Assembly: GCF_000003815.2 (NCBI RefSeq)
Contig: NC_049987.1
Location: forward strand, 8,823,100 to 8,883,099
Source of the DNA: Branchiostoma floridae
Taxonomy: Eukaryota; Chordata; Leptocardii; Amphioxiformes; Branchiostomatidae
Direction: 5' to 3'
DNA: 60,000 nt
In this document: positions 12,398-25,000 of the stretch, piece after piece
Position numbering within the stretch: position 1 is the stretch's first letter
How the letters are laid out: every line of letters begins with the position of its first letter
Position numbers and translations under genes: made by a program
Notes under the pieces: generated by a model
The model's input: only the letters and a program-made list of their open reading frames with translations
What the model was told of the DNA's origin: nothing
Databases searched by the model: none

Positions 12398-13423
12398 ATG
12401 GCGTCTAGAGGTGGTAAACATGTGTCCGGCTCAGATGGAAGTGACTTCCTGCACCGAGAACGGGTGGCAGACCACTATTTAGCGAGGTGAGTAACGTTAC
12501 GTGTTGTGGTTGGGGAGGGGGGCGCCTGTATAATTTACTTTCCAGCTTGAACTTTCAAGTTATAACAAGGCCTGAATATAACGTCATTGTTCATAGTATT
12601 GCATAAAGTACTAGGTATATTTTCACATGAAGTCTAGGGTGACTTTTAATCATACCCAGCGTGTGTTACGGTAGAAAGAATGTCTGTGAAACTGTGTACG
12701 TGGCGCAATTGCGCAAGGAATGTTTTGATGTTGTCAGGTCATTTCCCCGTCATTCACTTTCCCGGTCATGTTATAGAGGTTTCGGCCTTCTTGGATGCTG
12801 CTGATTTATCAAACAAGTTATTACAAGTCACAAAAGTTTTGCCAAGAGTTTTATCAAATTTCTTATAGAATCTAAAACTTTACTTTGAGCATGTCTAAAG
12901 CATGGTCCAGACAAGAACTGTGTACAAGTCAGGGGCCTTCACCTTTGACCTTGCCCATGCTTACTCAGATGTGCAAAACTTCTTATTTCTTCTCAGTGCC
13001 AAGATGAAGACCACAGCAAAGCAGTGCATGGTGGGACACCTTGTGCTGGTAGCGCTGGTGCTGAGCCACGCCCTCCTGGGGCAGCTGGGCTTCCTTGACC
13101 CGCCCGCCAGGATCTGGGAGAAGATCTGGATCCTGAGCGCCATTCCCGCCCTGTTCGGCGTGCAGTCCCTTCCCAGGAGCAAGGTCAACCACATGAAGGG
13201 CTTCTTCTACGGGAGTATCGTACTGGGCCTGCTGCCGCTGGGCTGGGGAGTCGTGGACCTGATTCCTGAGCTCAGAACTGCCACACTGTTCATGTTCGGT
13301 TACCCTGCAGCTTATATCTACTACACAGGCATTACTGTGGGAGCAGTGCTACATGTGCTGGGGCTGTACTACAGTAGGAAGTTAGTAGAAGCCTGGACTG
13401 CTAAAGGGCAGAAGAGACAGTAA
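12398..13423 (+). CDS. JAGN1: Protein jagunal homolog 1
   Basis: Jagunal is a small ER membrane protein needed for ER reorganisation and vesicle traffic to the cell surface; loss of human JAGN1 causes neutropenia (family knowledge). Two coding exons, 12398-12486 (donor gtgagt) and 12997-13423 (acceptor cttctcag), give 171 residues; the human protein has 183. The N-terminus MASRGGKHVSGSDGSDFLHR followed by ERVA.HY matches the human MASR...GTDGSDF.HRERVA.HY pattern closely, which fixes the start. Four hydrophobic stretches are visible at about 41-61, 73-88, 99-115 and 135-152, and LYYSRKLVEAW near the C-terminus matches human LYYSKKLLDSW. The C-terminus KGQKRQ is basic but is not a strict dilysine signal. 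The longer frame from the ATG at 12902 is mostly intron read-in. Confidence 0.93.
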
Positions 13424-14330
13424 TTCTGTATACTAGTAGAAAGGATAAAACAGGATCGGAATTCTCTACACAATTGCCATTGCAGCCTTTAATCTGGTAT
13501 TGCCTAACAGTGTTAGTAATTTTGTATCACCTAACAGTTAGAGTGTTTTCCTGTTTTAATACTGTGTATCAACTAGAAAATCTCTGAGGAAAGGCTGTTT
13601 GCATGATACTGCAGGCTAGGGACAAGACAACAATAAGTGTAAAATGAATATTAAAAAAAAGCTTATTAAAATAGAGTTGAAACAAGAACTCTAAACACCT
13701 TTAAAGATACCAGTACATGATGTATTTGTACATGATGTAAGTATTTGACTGTCCAATCTTGTAAACTTACCTGTTTTGGAAAAATCTTCCTTTTTCTTTA
13801 CCACGAAATACAACCACTGCAAATGTAAAGGAATTTTCAGTGAACTCTATAAAAGTTATAGGGTGATTGATTCTCTGCTAGGAATTAGCAAAAACAACCA
13901 AATCTACTGTAATAGATGCTGTGACTACCGGTATATCCACATTCAGCTAGACCTTATGACATGCATTGACCAAAATCAGTAACATACATTTGCATAATTC
14001 CACCAGGTGCCATTATACCGCCACCTCAAAAAATTTGTTTAATATAGAGGCCTTCTCAAGATTGTCAACACCTAAATATCTGAATTGTATTACATGTATT
14101 AGGATATTTAACACTCGGTGTTCAAGACAATCTTGGGAAGACCTCTATACTAACGCTTTTTTTAAGGTGGTGGTATTATGGCACCTGGTGGAATTATGAT
14201 AGTCGATGTTATATATATATATATATATATGTATATATCTTTAGCTTTGTGAAAAGATGTTGATACAACAATGGTGCCAGCTCTTCAACTAATACAGTGT
14301 TATCTCTCCATTGAATAAACATGTTTGTAA
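13424..14330 (+). other. Jagunal 3'UTR, candidate poly(A) signal at 14314
   Basis: Noncoding. An AATAAA at 14314-14319 with a following T/GT-rich run is a reasonable end. The stretch includes a near-perfect ~206-bp hairpin (13993-14198) and a TA microsatellite (about 14208-14240). Confidence 0.4.
13993..14198. mobile_element. Short hairpin (MITE-like) element
   Basis: The left end cataattccaccaggtgcc pairs with the right end ggcacctggtggaattatg, and the pairing continues inward through the ccaccTC/AAGGTGG parts, TATAGAGG/CCTCTATA and CAAGATTGTC/GACAATCTTG. Nearly the whole 206 bases can fold into one hairpin. No coding capacity. The layout fits a nonautonomous DNA transposon. Confidence 0.75.
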
Positions 14331-16060
14331 TTTATAAACAATACCTTTTTGGTCATGCTCCTTATCCCTTTATGTAATCATGAGATACTTGCAACTTGTT
14401 TGTGCGATCAATGAAAGCTTTGTAAAAACCAATTTACCTACAGTTAAGTTTGGGCACATGTATGTCCCACCGCTATTCTCCCAACCTTTTCTACATACTC
14501 CCTTTACTGAATATCAGATTGTCCAGCTATACTAGTAGGTAGTTCTGCATTGTATTTGCTCTCACTAGAACATAAGTGGGCTGCATCTGTTTGCCTAACT
14601 ACTTGATCAATAAATGGGATAAGCTCACCATTTTAACTGCCTAGAACTACAATCTAGGGACTCACTTTACAGAATTAGAATGACTCATTTGTCTAACTAC
14701 TAGTACACAATTTCATTCTTGACAGCACTTCATCTTAACTTTCTAACAAAAATTTAAATGTGAAAGTGTAACTACATGAAATTATTCGTGGGGCAGTTGT
14801 TTTTCATATGGCACCCTTTTCATGGTCATTCGTTAATGCATTTTACCATGTAGAAGATAACATAGTTAGGCAAAAATAACTGACCTTCCACTGACAAACT
14901 CTTACAGTTAGGTAAGTAAAAGTTATATTTTGCATTGTGTCATTATACTATAATGTCTATTACTACTGCAGGAAGGTTGATTCCTTTGTCTTTGATCTAT
15001 TTGTTGCTTGGTTAGATCTGTTTGAAACATATCATTTATGATCTATCCCATTGTTTGTCTAAAGATGTCAATTATGAAGTCACACTTTTTGAAACAAAGT
15101 CTTAGAAACCCCAACCCCATTATCTTGCCAGTTTCCTTCACATTTACTAATAGAAGTGGTTGAATGAACATTTTCTATGAATTGTAATTTTTTAAGGCAA
15201 CCACATCTACATTTGAAACCTATACTGCGATGAAAAAAGTTGACCAAATGCCACAGTGTACTGTTCCTGTTCTTTTGTCTGTCAATAGATCTGACCTTTC
15301 TTCAACATGCTGTGTGCGGATTACTTCAAATGTCAATATAACCTTGGGCACTGGGGAAGCCTCGTCATGAGCTGAATTCTCATCCACCATCATCTGGAAC
15401 TAGACAACGTATCTGCTGTTAAAGGTATGGACCATTTCACTTCTAGAAAGGCTTGAGTGTATTGACTGGAAGAAAAAATAGCTGTATTTTTGACCATCAA
15501 TTGATTAAATGATAGATTATTACCAATATATCAATAGAAATTCTTTGTGTGACAGTCTTCCCTTTGAAATACTTGGAATAACCGTAAGTGGTCATCTTTG
15601 CTACTTTCTCAGATTTTCAATATCTTACACATGCATTACAGTTATCAGAACATTTAAAAATAATGATGAATAAAGACACACTCATTTCCCCTTTAATCCA
15701 CTTTATTATTAGCTTGATTTGCAAGAGCAAAAGAGATCATCACAGCACCAAAACTCACCACTTAAAATATATAATTCCTCATTAAAGCCTCATTTACATA
15801 TATTCTCAGCAGCGATCAACATATTCCGTAGCATAATATACCAGATATAGTAGCAATAACTTTCCAAGTAAAACTTATGATGCTTGGCATAAATCAACTT
15901 TAAGGTGCAAACTAATAGTACGACCTATCAGTGTTCTAAAACTCATCCAATGTTGGGTAACTACATGTGCATCTGTATAAGATCAACCAAATATTATAGA
16001 AGCAGAAAAAAATCACACCATAATACTGTCTTAGACATTCCTCAAAATGATACTTGCAAG
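14331..16060. other. Intergenic sequence between convergent genes
   Basis: AT-rich, with no recognised exon, on the + strand side after Jagunal and the 3' side of the Limpet copy A gene. Reading in the - direction, an AATAAA (TTTATT at 15702-15707) is present. No repeat of note was seen. Confidence 0.35.
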
Positions 16061-17308
16061 CTTATGTTAACATGTATAATGTTATATTGCATAGTGAAAG
16101 TGACAGGTAATATATACTAGTCCATCTAATATCCAGTGTACATCATATCCCTTGGCAATCTTTATCTCTAGAATGAATTATTCTATTGCAAATCTACAAT
16201 TATTGATCTTCATACATCTCTCTTTTTGTAAATACAGTAGTGCAAACGAAAGAAGTGAACAAATTGAATTCGAATATGGGGAACAAAATTTGCTGTACTA
16301 TGTTGTGAACAGAAGAACTTGATAGAACATCAAATCCAATTGATGTTTCTTTTTCAACTATGGATATGCAAGTACACAAAATCTGTAATGACAATGTAGG
16401 GAATTTTGTTTATCTTTTAATGCTGGATACAGCTTTGTTTGACATTCTTTTTTTGGCAAGTTTTTCATGTTGCTGTTGATACAAGACTTAGTTGTACTTT
16501 CCGATCATGAAAGGTTTTATGAAATCTTTTGGAAACCTTTCATTTGGCAGTGAATTAAGCACAAAATTGTGGACATACTTGCTGATTGAAAACATGCATT
16601 CAAAAACGTTTGACTTATTGTCACCAGACACATATACATTGTATATGCCAACCACAATGATTAGAACTGGCTGTGGAGACTTCACCAATATAACATAATA
16701 CAGTGTTTTAACATACATGTATGTGCCATTTATTACATTAACTAAGAGATGCTTAACTAGAATATAATGTTTAAATATGATACACCAGTGGCACTCTTTA
16801 CATTGATATGATTGCTTGACGCTACGTGATTGCCACGACTGAAGTTCTACTTTATCACCTTTATCACAGCAGTGTGTTTTCAATATCTTTCCTTCTTCTT
16901 AACGTCTTGTATAGCTTTGTGAAACTGAGTTTGTGTCATACCTTTCAGCACCTTCTAACTGTCACAAAAGATAGTTGTATGTTTGATGTATACTACCTGA
17001 CATTTGGTTGTTTTCATATTTCCAAACAGACTTACTTAAATGCATAAAATGATCATTGTCTTGTGGTTCTCTGAAAAATGGACGTTTGCAAGTCCTTCAA
17101 TCTCTGTCTTCAATATGCACTACCCTAAAATCAACAGCTTTGTTACTCCAGGTTGAAATCTTCAAGTTTTATTTCTAATCCGCTGCAAAGCTTTGGAGTT
17201 GACTATGCAGGAGTATTTAGTCTCAGCACACCCAGATGAAACGTGTGTTAGTTAGATCTTGTGTGACCGTACATAGGCTGTGAGACTGTTTGCACCGTAT
17301 GGTGCTGT
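16060..17308 (-). other. 3' flank/3'UTR of Limpet copy A; left end of the duplicated unit
   Basis: Homology to the 3' flank of copy B (34385-35949) starts near 16060, which marks one edge of the tandem duplication. Conserved blocks such as gacaatgtagggaattttgt and atgctggatacagctttg (16395-16440 and 34690-34740) are shared. A poly(A) signal candidate on the - strand is TTTATT at 17168-17173, about 135 bases after the stop. Confidence 0.5.
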
Positions 17309-17478
17309 CTAGTGCCCCTTGACTTGGGCCTCCTGGTTGGTGCAGTCGGGGCAGAGGATGCGCCCACCCTCGTTGGTAAAGCCCTTGCCGACCAGGGAAG
17401 TCTTGCAGCCAGTGCAGTTGAAGCAGTCGCTGTGCCAGTTCGAGTTCTCGAAGGAGATGAACTTGGTGCCTCCAAGAC
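17309..17478 (-). CDS. Copy A LIM6 exon with stop
   Basis: Acceptor attgtag, then GLGGTKFISFE, NWHSDCFNCTGC, LVGKGFTNE, ILCPDC, ending QEAQVKGH and TAG. It matches the last LIM domain of the FHL family (GLGGTKYISFE...CPDC). 170 nt, the same as in copy B. All zinc ligands are present. Confidence 0.9.
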
Positions 17479-17562
17479 CTACAATCGAAGAAGAGGTATC
17501 ACATTGATTATCATGGAAGCTCATCTGTGTTGGTAGTAATCATAGAACAAACCTAGATTTTC

Positions 17563-17782
17563 TTTCAACACAAAAGTTCACACGGATCAAATTTTCAATG
17601 ACCACTGTTGCCTTCCATATCAATACTGACCAATTGCTGACGACACGTAGCCAGAAGATCACTTGACTGTCAGTAACTCTCACAAGTTAATGTTCTGAAG
17701 TGATTCAGGTCATCAGTATTGATCCTGAAGAAGGTGACAGTGGTCGTTGAAAATTCGATCTGTGTGTACTTTTGTGTTGGAA
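17563..17782. mobile_element. Inverted-repeat insertion in copy A
   Basis: The left arm (ttcaacacaaaagttcacac...) and right arm (ending tgtacttttgtgttggaa) pair over ~53 bases, with CCACTGT...CCTTC against GAAGG...ACAGTGG inside. The matching place in copy B (about 36125-36160) lacks it, so it entered copy A after the duplication, or was lost from B. No coding capacity. Confidence 0.7.
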
Positions 17783-18484
17783 GTTGAAAATTTAGCTTTG
17801 TACTAGTATAATGTTGATATAGTCTATAAAGAAATAACAGCAACAAATGACTAAACCCACTGTCAGTTGATGAGAGTTCAAATAAGCTGTGCTTCAGTAG
17901 CTGCATTATATAACTGTCATAAAAGCCTTTTTAAGGCTTCCAAACTCTGTGAAGCAACAGCTTTGCCTAGTGGGTTTTAACTTAAGTGCTCAAGGCATAC
18001 CCAGGGATAGTTTTAACTTCCGGGAACTAGTAAGGGAACACACTGTGCTGCTTTCTAAACCTGGCAGGTGTTAGGGAGGCGGGCGTAACACCTCACTTAC
18101 CACCCGAGGGTTCCTCTAGACTTTCTGTCTCTTCTACATGTGGTAACACAGGGTGTAAAACAGGATGGGATGTCAGAACAAAATTAAGAATTGACTACAG
18201 AACACATAGGAAATACTACGAGAATCTAAGTTTAACTTAACACAATGGCAACCTATTTTGCACTGGAACAAACCTAAAAGGATGACGAGAAACAATACTT
18301 CTAAGTAACAATCAAATATTACTCATTTATTTTGTTTTTGGTCCAAGCTTAAAAGTAAAAAAATGGTTCTCAATAGAAAATCTATTTTCTACACTTTGAT
18401 ATGTATTTCTGCCTCTTGCCATCCTTTATGGGCTGCCCAAGCATTTTATCTGGACACAAGGTTCTAATTCATAACTTAACCCAC

Positions 18485-18671
18485 CAGTGATAGGCTTGGT
18501 GCACTTGGCACACTTCTTTGCGAAGAGGTCCCCGTAGCAGTTGATGCAGTAGGGGTTGTTGTCCTTGGAGGTGAAGCGCTCCCCAGACATGGGCTTCTTG
18601 CAGTGGGTGCAGACGAAGCACTCCTTGTGCCAGGGGGTGTCCTTATAGGTGATGCCACCCATGGAGATCAC
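18485..18671 (-). CDS. Copy A LIM5 exon
   Basis: Encodes VISMGGITYKDTPWHKECF, CTHCKKPMSGERFTSKD, CINCYGDLFAKKCAKC and KPITG, corresponding to the FHL stretch GGVTYREQPWHKECF. It ends with one base of a Gly codon that joins the LIM6 exon. 187 nt, identical in length to copy B. WH ligand present. Confidence 0.9.
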
Positions 18672-19014
18672 CTGGGAAGATACAGAACCAAATATTAGAT
18701 CACCAAACTGACAAATACAGATCAAAATAACTTTGAGCTTCATGATGTCACCACTGTAAGTGAAAGCCTTTGGGGAAAAAGGAAGTATCTTGATATAGTT
18801 TTTAAAGAAAATTGTGTCAGTTTGTTCATCCAAATGTTCATCTGTTAGAGTTTATGTTGTTCAAGTTTTGTTTCTTTTGTAGATGAGTAAGATATAAAAG
18901 GCATGAAATCTTCAATTAGTATTCATGATAAAACTTGGGAACAGTATATCAGACCCATGACATTATTGAGCCGCAGCATGATGAAAAGGATTAACAAAAA
19001 GTGGAAACACCCAC

Positions 19015-19184
19015 CTTCCTGCACTTCTCGCACTTCTTGGCGTACTTGTCCTCGTAGCAGGGCTGGCAGATGACCTTGTCGTCCTTAGCGATGAAGCTCT
19101 TGGTGCCGACAGGCTTCTTGCACTCCTTGCAGGTGAAGCACTTCTCGTGCCAGTTCTTGCCCTGGTACTCCATCTTCTTGTCAC
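19015..19184 (-). CDS. Copy A LIM4 exon
   Basis: Encodes (G)DKKMEYQGKNWHEKCF, CKECKKPVGTKSFIAKDD, CQPCYEDKYAKKCEKCRK; FHL proteins have RKMEYKGSSWHETCF here. The WHxxC zinc ligands are intact, unlike in copy B. 170 nt. Confidence 0.9.
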
Positions 19185-19821
19185 CTGGAGGTGGGGGAGA
19201 CATTTTAGTTTAAATTGATTTTAGATTATTTCTTAAATGGTTACACATGTTTTGTAATTTCACTCTGGGTTCCAGTCAACTCAAATTTATTCCCCTCATC
19301 CCAATCCCCTTTTACTGAAAAATTCTAAAAAGGATTATTTTCTCTGTCATCTTGTACAAATATCTGTCATTGCACAATATCCACCCTGTTGTTTGGGCAT
19401 GGTTAATCTAAATTTGAGCAGCATTCTGAGTTTCATCAAGATTGTCTGAATGGTCTTAATGTTTCCGTCATAGTCAGCAAAATACTGGCGCTACATGGCG
19501 TGCAAGGACAAATGTCACCGGAATGGATTGACATCGTAAGGGAAAGCTTTCACTTCCTCAACCTACACAATGTCAGAGGGACAGATGCAGCTGGCAATCT
19601 GCCACCAAGCTACCACATCTAACCCTCAGGAGACCGGGTAACAACAGATGATGAACTGGATAGTATTAGCCTGATTTAACCGCGCTTCTCAGGCCCGTCA
19701 TACTGCCGCGCCGATCGGGGAGGAGTCTACAAGCTCCGGATAGCGGAGTTTGCGTTACACAGACTAGGATAGTATGTGATAGTCTAAGAGCAGAATGAAC
19801 TGACTGCCTTCCTGTACATAC

Positions 19822-19996
19822 CAGGGTCGAAGTGCTGGTTGCATCCATCACACTTGCCCAGGAAGGTCTCCTTGTGGCACTGGGCACAGTAGATCTTGTC
19901 GCTCTTCTGGGTGAACTGCTGATCCACCAGAGACTTCTTGCACTTGGAGCAGTTGAAGCACTGCTCGTGCCAGTGCTTGTTGTTGAAGGACAGATC
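19822..19996 (-). CDS. Copy A LIM3 exon
   Basis: Encodes DLSFNNKHWHEQCFNCSKC, KSLVDQQFTQKSDKIYC, CHKETFLGKCDGCNQHFDP. FHL proteins have DLSYKDRHWHEACFHCSQC. WHxxC ligands intact. 175 nt, acceptor ccgcag, donor gtatgt. Confidence 0.9.
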
Positions 19997-21879
19997 CTGC
20001 GGAAAGACAAAATCAAAATTGGCGGTTAAAATCACGCCACTGTCTCATCCATCTGGGCAATTTGGCAAAGATTCAAGAAAAGTGGCTAGCTTAGCAATCT
20101 TATGTCCGAGACTTACAGGCTCCATTTTCAGTTTTGGCAAGTGTTGTTTGTTACTGAATGAATGAATGGTCGGACAGATCCAATTTCATGGATTTACAAG
20201 TCCACTGCTTGTCCTATTCATCAATGTAATATCAGCTAGTCAATTTCATGCTTAACATGTCAGCAAATGGTTCCCATTGATGTAACAACTGGCAGATTTA
20301 ATGCTAATGACTCACATCCACCAAGACTGCTTGTCTTTTATTAATATGCGAACACTTGAAGTGACAATGTTTCCTGAGTTTATTGACATTTCGTAGCAGA
20401 GTGTTGCAGGGAAATGAAACTGATTGCTAATTAGCTAAAATAGAAAATATAGATATATTTTAATTTGAAATACACAGCTGTTTCAAAGGAAACAACAGGA
20501 AACATTCTGCAGCCTTTTTTTCCTTAAGTATGTCACTAGCACTTGATCATCCACTGTTGAAGTTGGGAGCTGTTTGTTGAATTACATTAAGGCCCTGAAG
20601 TTTTCAAAGCTCCTAACCATCTGAACTTGTTCCTCAGTTGGCTGAAATTTTCCAAGATGTTGCTGAAGTTCTGATCTCTAACATACCAAGCAGCTGTATC
20701 TAATCATATCCATGGCTAACTGTGTGCAAGGCTGTAAACATGTCACCAGTAATCTCACACTCAGCTTGCTAAACCTCACACATGTTTATTTTTACGTGAA
20801 AGGGTCAAAGTTATTCAAACAGCTCAAGTTCAGGAAGCTCAGTGTAATTTAAGTGTAGAAGGTACCCTTGCCCTTTTCTGTGCTAATACACCACAAGGAC
20901 CTTCATAATGTGCTAAGTGCACTGGAATTCCTCGGCTTCTGTCAGTAATTCTCAAGGCTGTACGGTGTTATTGCTGAGTCTTTTCTGGAATTTCTAATTA
21001 CATGTAGTTTACCTTCATGATAAGTCTACCTCTGCTGACCTGAATGTCAGTTCCAAGGGTAAAGCAGCATGGGAGGGGGCAAAACAGATGAATGGATAGA
21101 CAGAAGGAATGAACAGCAGGAAAGAAGACTGGCTACTAATGGCTTGAACGGACAAATGCTGCTGTAACTCAGTACTCTGAAGTGATTCTTATCACATACA
21201 TTCAGGGTAATGTTGCATGCATAAATGCCAAGACTGCTGCCCAAAGTGTGTGATGCATTATGCTTGACTGCTGTGACACCATCTGATTCAGCTTGTGCAC
21301 ACCAAATTGTTGGAAGAGCTGGATGTCGTGCCCCTGTCACGTCTGCTTCTCCCTGATAGGAAACGTGTGCTGCTCCCGTCAGACGTGCATGTGCGATACA
21401 GATCTTACAGGCTACATAGGATCCTCTAAGATTTCACATGTCTCAAGTCTAGCAGCTGCCCCACTGCCATGGCACACCAGTGTCAAGTGGGGTGTTTAGC
21501 CAACCATGCAACATTAGGCTTGCTGCTGTACACTTCCTCTGATGTGCTGAACTTTATCTGGGTGTGTCTCAAAAATGCCACTGTTTACACACCTTTCTTA
21601 CCACCTATTTGATACACAACGTAATAGCAACAGTTGAAATCTTTCTTTTATTTCTTCAGACTCGTGTTCATACAAAAATGTGCAGACAAGAGGTTACGTA
21701 GTAGTTGAGACATCCATATTTGGTTAGGACGTCCGCAAGTATTTGGTACCAGCCAGTTTGAGGCATAATATCAGGATGTGGCAATGCCAGTAGACTGTGA
21801 GTGGGTGGGAAAGTAAGAGAGGGTGAAGGTAGAAAGTGCACGTGTTCAGGCTGAATTACAGCATTGTACATGGCCGTAC
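19997..21879 (-). other. Copy A intron, about 1.6 kb longer than in copy B
   Basis: Intron between LIM2 and LIM3. Copy B has only ~270 bases here. The extra part (about 20180-21810) has no visible inverted ends, coding sequence or short tandem repeat, so it is either an ancestral stretch lost from B or an insertion of unknown type. Confidence 0.5.
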
Positions 21880-22083
21880 CTTCACGTCAGTTCCGATCTT
21901 CTGGCCGCAGTGCTCGCACGGGAAGGCGAACAGCTTCTCGTAGCATTTCAGACAGTAGTGGTTGGTGTCTCGGTTGACGTAGCGATGGCCAGTCAGACTG
22001 TTGTTACAGTTGAAGCAGTTGAAGTGGGTGGCGTGCCACTGTTGTTTACTCATGTCTCTGGTGTATTCACCTGCGAAGATCAA
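21880..22083 (-). CDS. Copy A LIM2 exon
   Basis: Encodes LIFAGEYTRDMSKQQWHATHF, CFNCNNSLTGHRYVNRD, CLKCYEKLFAFPCEHC and GQKIGTDVK. It follows CDE from the LIM1 exon, as in Prickle/testin (CDE-IIF..E.TEA). 204 nt, 68 whole codons, phase 0 on both sides, so either LIM1 exon could join it. Confidence 0.9.
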
Positions 22084-25000
22084 CTGGGGAGGCAAAACAG
22101 AGGAAAATGTTAAGTCACAAGGAATAATCTTCACAGTAACATAATCTTTAAGAAGCTTAGTCTGAATTCTGGAACTCCATTCTGCAAGCATACACATTTG
22201 TCGTAGTGCAACAAAAGAGTCAGAAATGGGGTCTCAATTGCCATTCACTTGACTGGTAACATTTACTTAACACAATATGGTAGTATGTGACTTTCAGAAG
22301 TACTGTAGAGTAAATTTGAGAGTCTGGAACACTTTCAGTTGGAGAAAAATATGATTATGAACGGATTCAGTTGTCTGTAATACATGTACCTATATGGTAG
22401 CAATGTTTCATGAAATATGACTGCAGCCAATGCAAGAGACTCTTTCAACAAGCAGCTTAAAAAGGAATGAAGTCCTAAAACTTTGCTTATCACTTATATA
22501 AGCCTTTATGCCTAATAGCCTATATGAAACATTTATATAAGCCTTCTTGACTAATAGACTGGACAAAATAGAATAGAATTTTTATAGCAGAAAATTGGAG
22601 ACCAAAAGATGAAGTGAATGATAGTGCTTTGAATAGCAATGATGTAATGCTGATGTATGTTATTACAAAGTGAAACAGTGCTCCAAATTGGGTTTACACC
22701 ATATCCCCTGGGACCACTCTCTTGCATGCGAGCCCACCATAACTTCATTGTGGCTATTCAATTAAAGAATATTGCAAATGACAGGAAGCTTGTATGATGG
22801 AAAACTGATTGCTTGTCAAAAGCTCGAGATCTTCCATGCATTAAATTGAGTTCAGTGTAAGGTGTGATTATTTATAAGAAGGATTTTTCTCATATGTGAT
22901 GCTTCAAGACCAAGGATATATCATAACTGCATTACATAATACAATGTAGTCAAAATCTGAGTGATGAATTATCAACAGTTTACACAGCAAAAGCACTAGT
23001 ACATACTGACAGTTCCACAAAACAAAGCAAGTAAAGAGAGCATTAATATTTTATGGACATTAGAATCCATAAGATAATGCTGAGATTTGTTGCAAAAACA
23101 AATCCCCCCCCCCAAAAAAAAAACTCTCTACTTTTATTCCAGGCTATCACCTTCTTGAAGGACAGATAGATTATACCAGCAGCATTGCAAGAGCATAATT
23201 TATATAGACACTGCCTGTAAGCCATGCATTGTTGCCATAGCCTTGAAAACATCACAGGCATCCACTGACCCATAACAGCTTGTACAAGTGGTGAAACTGT
23301 ATCCATTGATGACAAGGCTGGAGATTAATCTTATCTAAATGTACCCTAAAAAATGTATCAACTTTTTCTTTCCGTCTATTCTAGGACTTTTATTTGCCAG
23401 CCTCAAGACTTTTCAGCAAGGACTTTCCTATACTGGCATGGTTTTCCCCAGCTGTTAAGTTTAAAACATTACAAGAAGCGACAAGCTACCAGCTCTACGA
23501 AGGAATGTGAAGACTACTGGATCTCTATAAACAAACTTCTGCCCCTGGGCTACAAGACAATTCAAACCCAACCCAGAAATTCCTACTAAAACACCTTTAC
23601 ATGTACCTGTTATCAACAAAAACGCTCCAGGCTACATTTTGTAAATACCTACCTAACCCTGGGTATGCCAGAAATTCCTCATCAACCTTAGAAATGGCAA
23701 CTGTGTAAATGGCTCCAATTTTGCCACACAAGACACCAAAATTATGAAAGGTACAAGTTCAACAGACAAAGGAAGGAAAGCTTTTAGCTCATGGCTTCAC
23801 AATGACATTGTAAGGACCTTGACATTGAGAAGGCAGCACTATGGACAGTAAACAACAAGGTTGTATTCCACTCACCACAGATCTCTGATGGATATATGAG
23901 GTTACAGTGCACCTTCTGGAGTGTGTGAGGAGGCGTACACTACCTGATCTACAGTACTGGTGGATGAAACTACTGGTCCGACAGGTCTTATTCATCCTGC
24001 CATGAGGGCAGGTGGTCGCACGTAAACAATATGGCGTCCGTTTCGAACATATGCTATCCCCCATTAACTCAGTCAGTCACTCTAATCTTTGAGCCTCCAA
24101 ACTAGCCTTTATAGGTGAAAGAATCAAGTTATAAATTTGGAGACTTGTAACTCTTTATAATTTTTGTCTGTAAGACTGGATGCTGACACCCCTGTTGGTA
24201 GATGGTATCTACCAGAAGGTGGGTGTGTCCTTTTTTAACTGTCCTTCTCTGTCGCTGTGCCCTGCCCTTATGTGCGACATAATGACGTCTTTGTCCACGT
24301 AGATGAGCACAATCACCACACCATCTTGTCTACCTGTGTCATTACCTCTCCAATCATCCTAAAGACAAGGATTACTGTTTATGAGCAGGAAATGTACCGG
24401 CATCTGCTGTAAAATATCCGGATTCACTTCTTCAATGAAGCTTTACAGTGCTTAAGACATCTCACCACCATTTTCATAGAAACCTTGTTACATAACTGAT
24501 TTAAGCTGGGTTCAATTGACGTATAATACACCGTACCTTGACCCAAACCTTTGTTTGGCTGAACTTAGTAAGATGTTTAAATTCCACTAAGACACCACAC
24601 CCATCAGGATGGTGGAAACAGAGATACCACCAGTAGCACAGGTGGGCTGATCAACAAACAATAAAACCTCCCACTCTTCCTTAATGTTCACTTAGCACTT
24701 CTATCATAACTACAGGACGGATGCTCTATAAAAACCAATGCTACAATTATCATCGGAAGAGTTCTGACCCTTTCTATTCAAACCTATGTAATTACTCAGG
24801 AGTAAAATGAAGCTAATTAAAACTGAAGAGGCCAATTTGCTTTGTGGTTCTTATTTTCAGAAAATATGATTGAAAACAAAAGCCTTTGGAATTTTTGTTC
24901 CTATCGTGCAAAAAAATAAAATGCAAATGATAGCAAGGAGCCCTATACAAAAACTGTGCTAAAATACCAGAATTCCTACCTGCACCTCTCCAGTGATTTT

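Noticed and set aside
12902-13423. 173-codon Jagunal frame from the ATG at 12902
   Set aside because: Its N-terminus is intron sequence. The exon at 12398 gives the conserved MASR...GSDF.HRERVA start and a proper splice.
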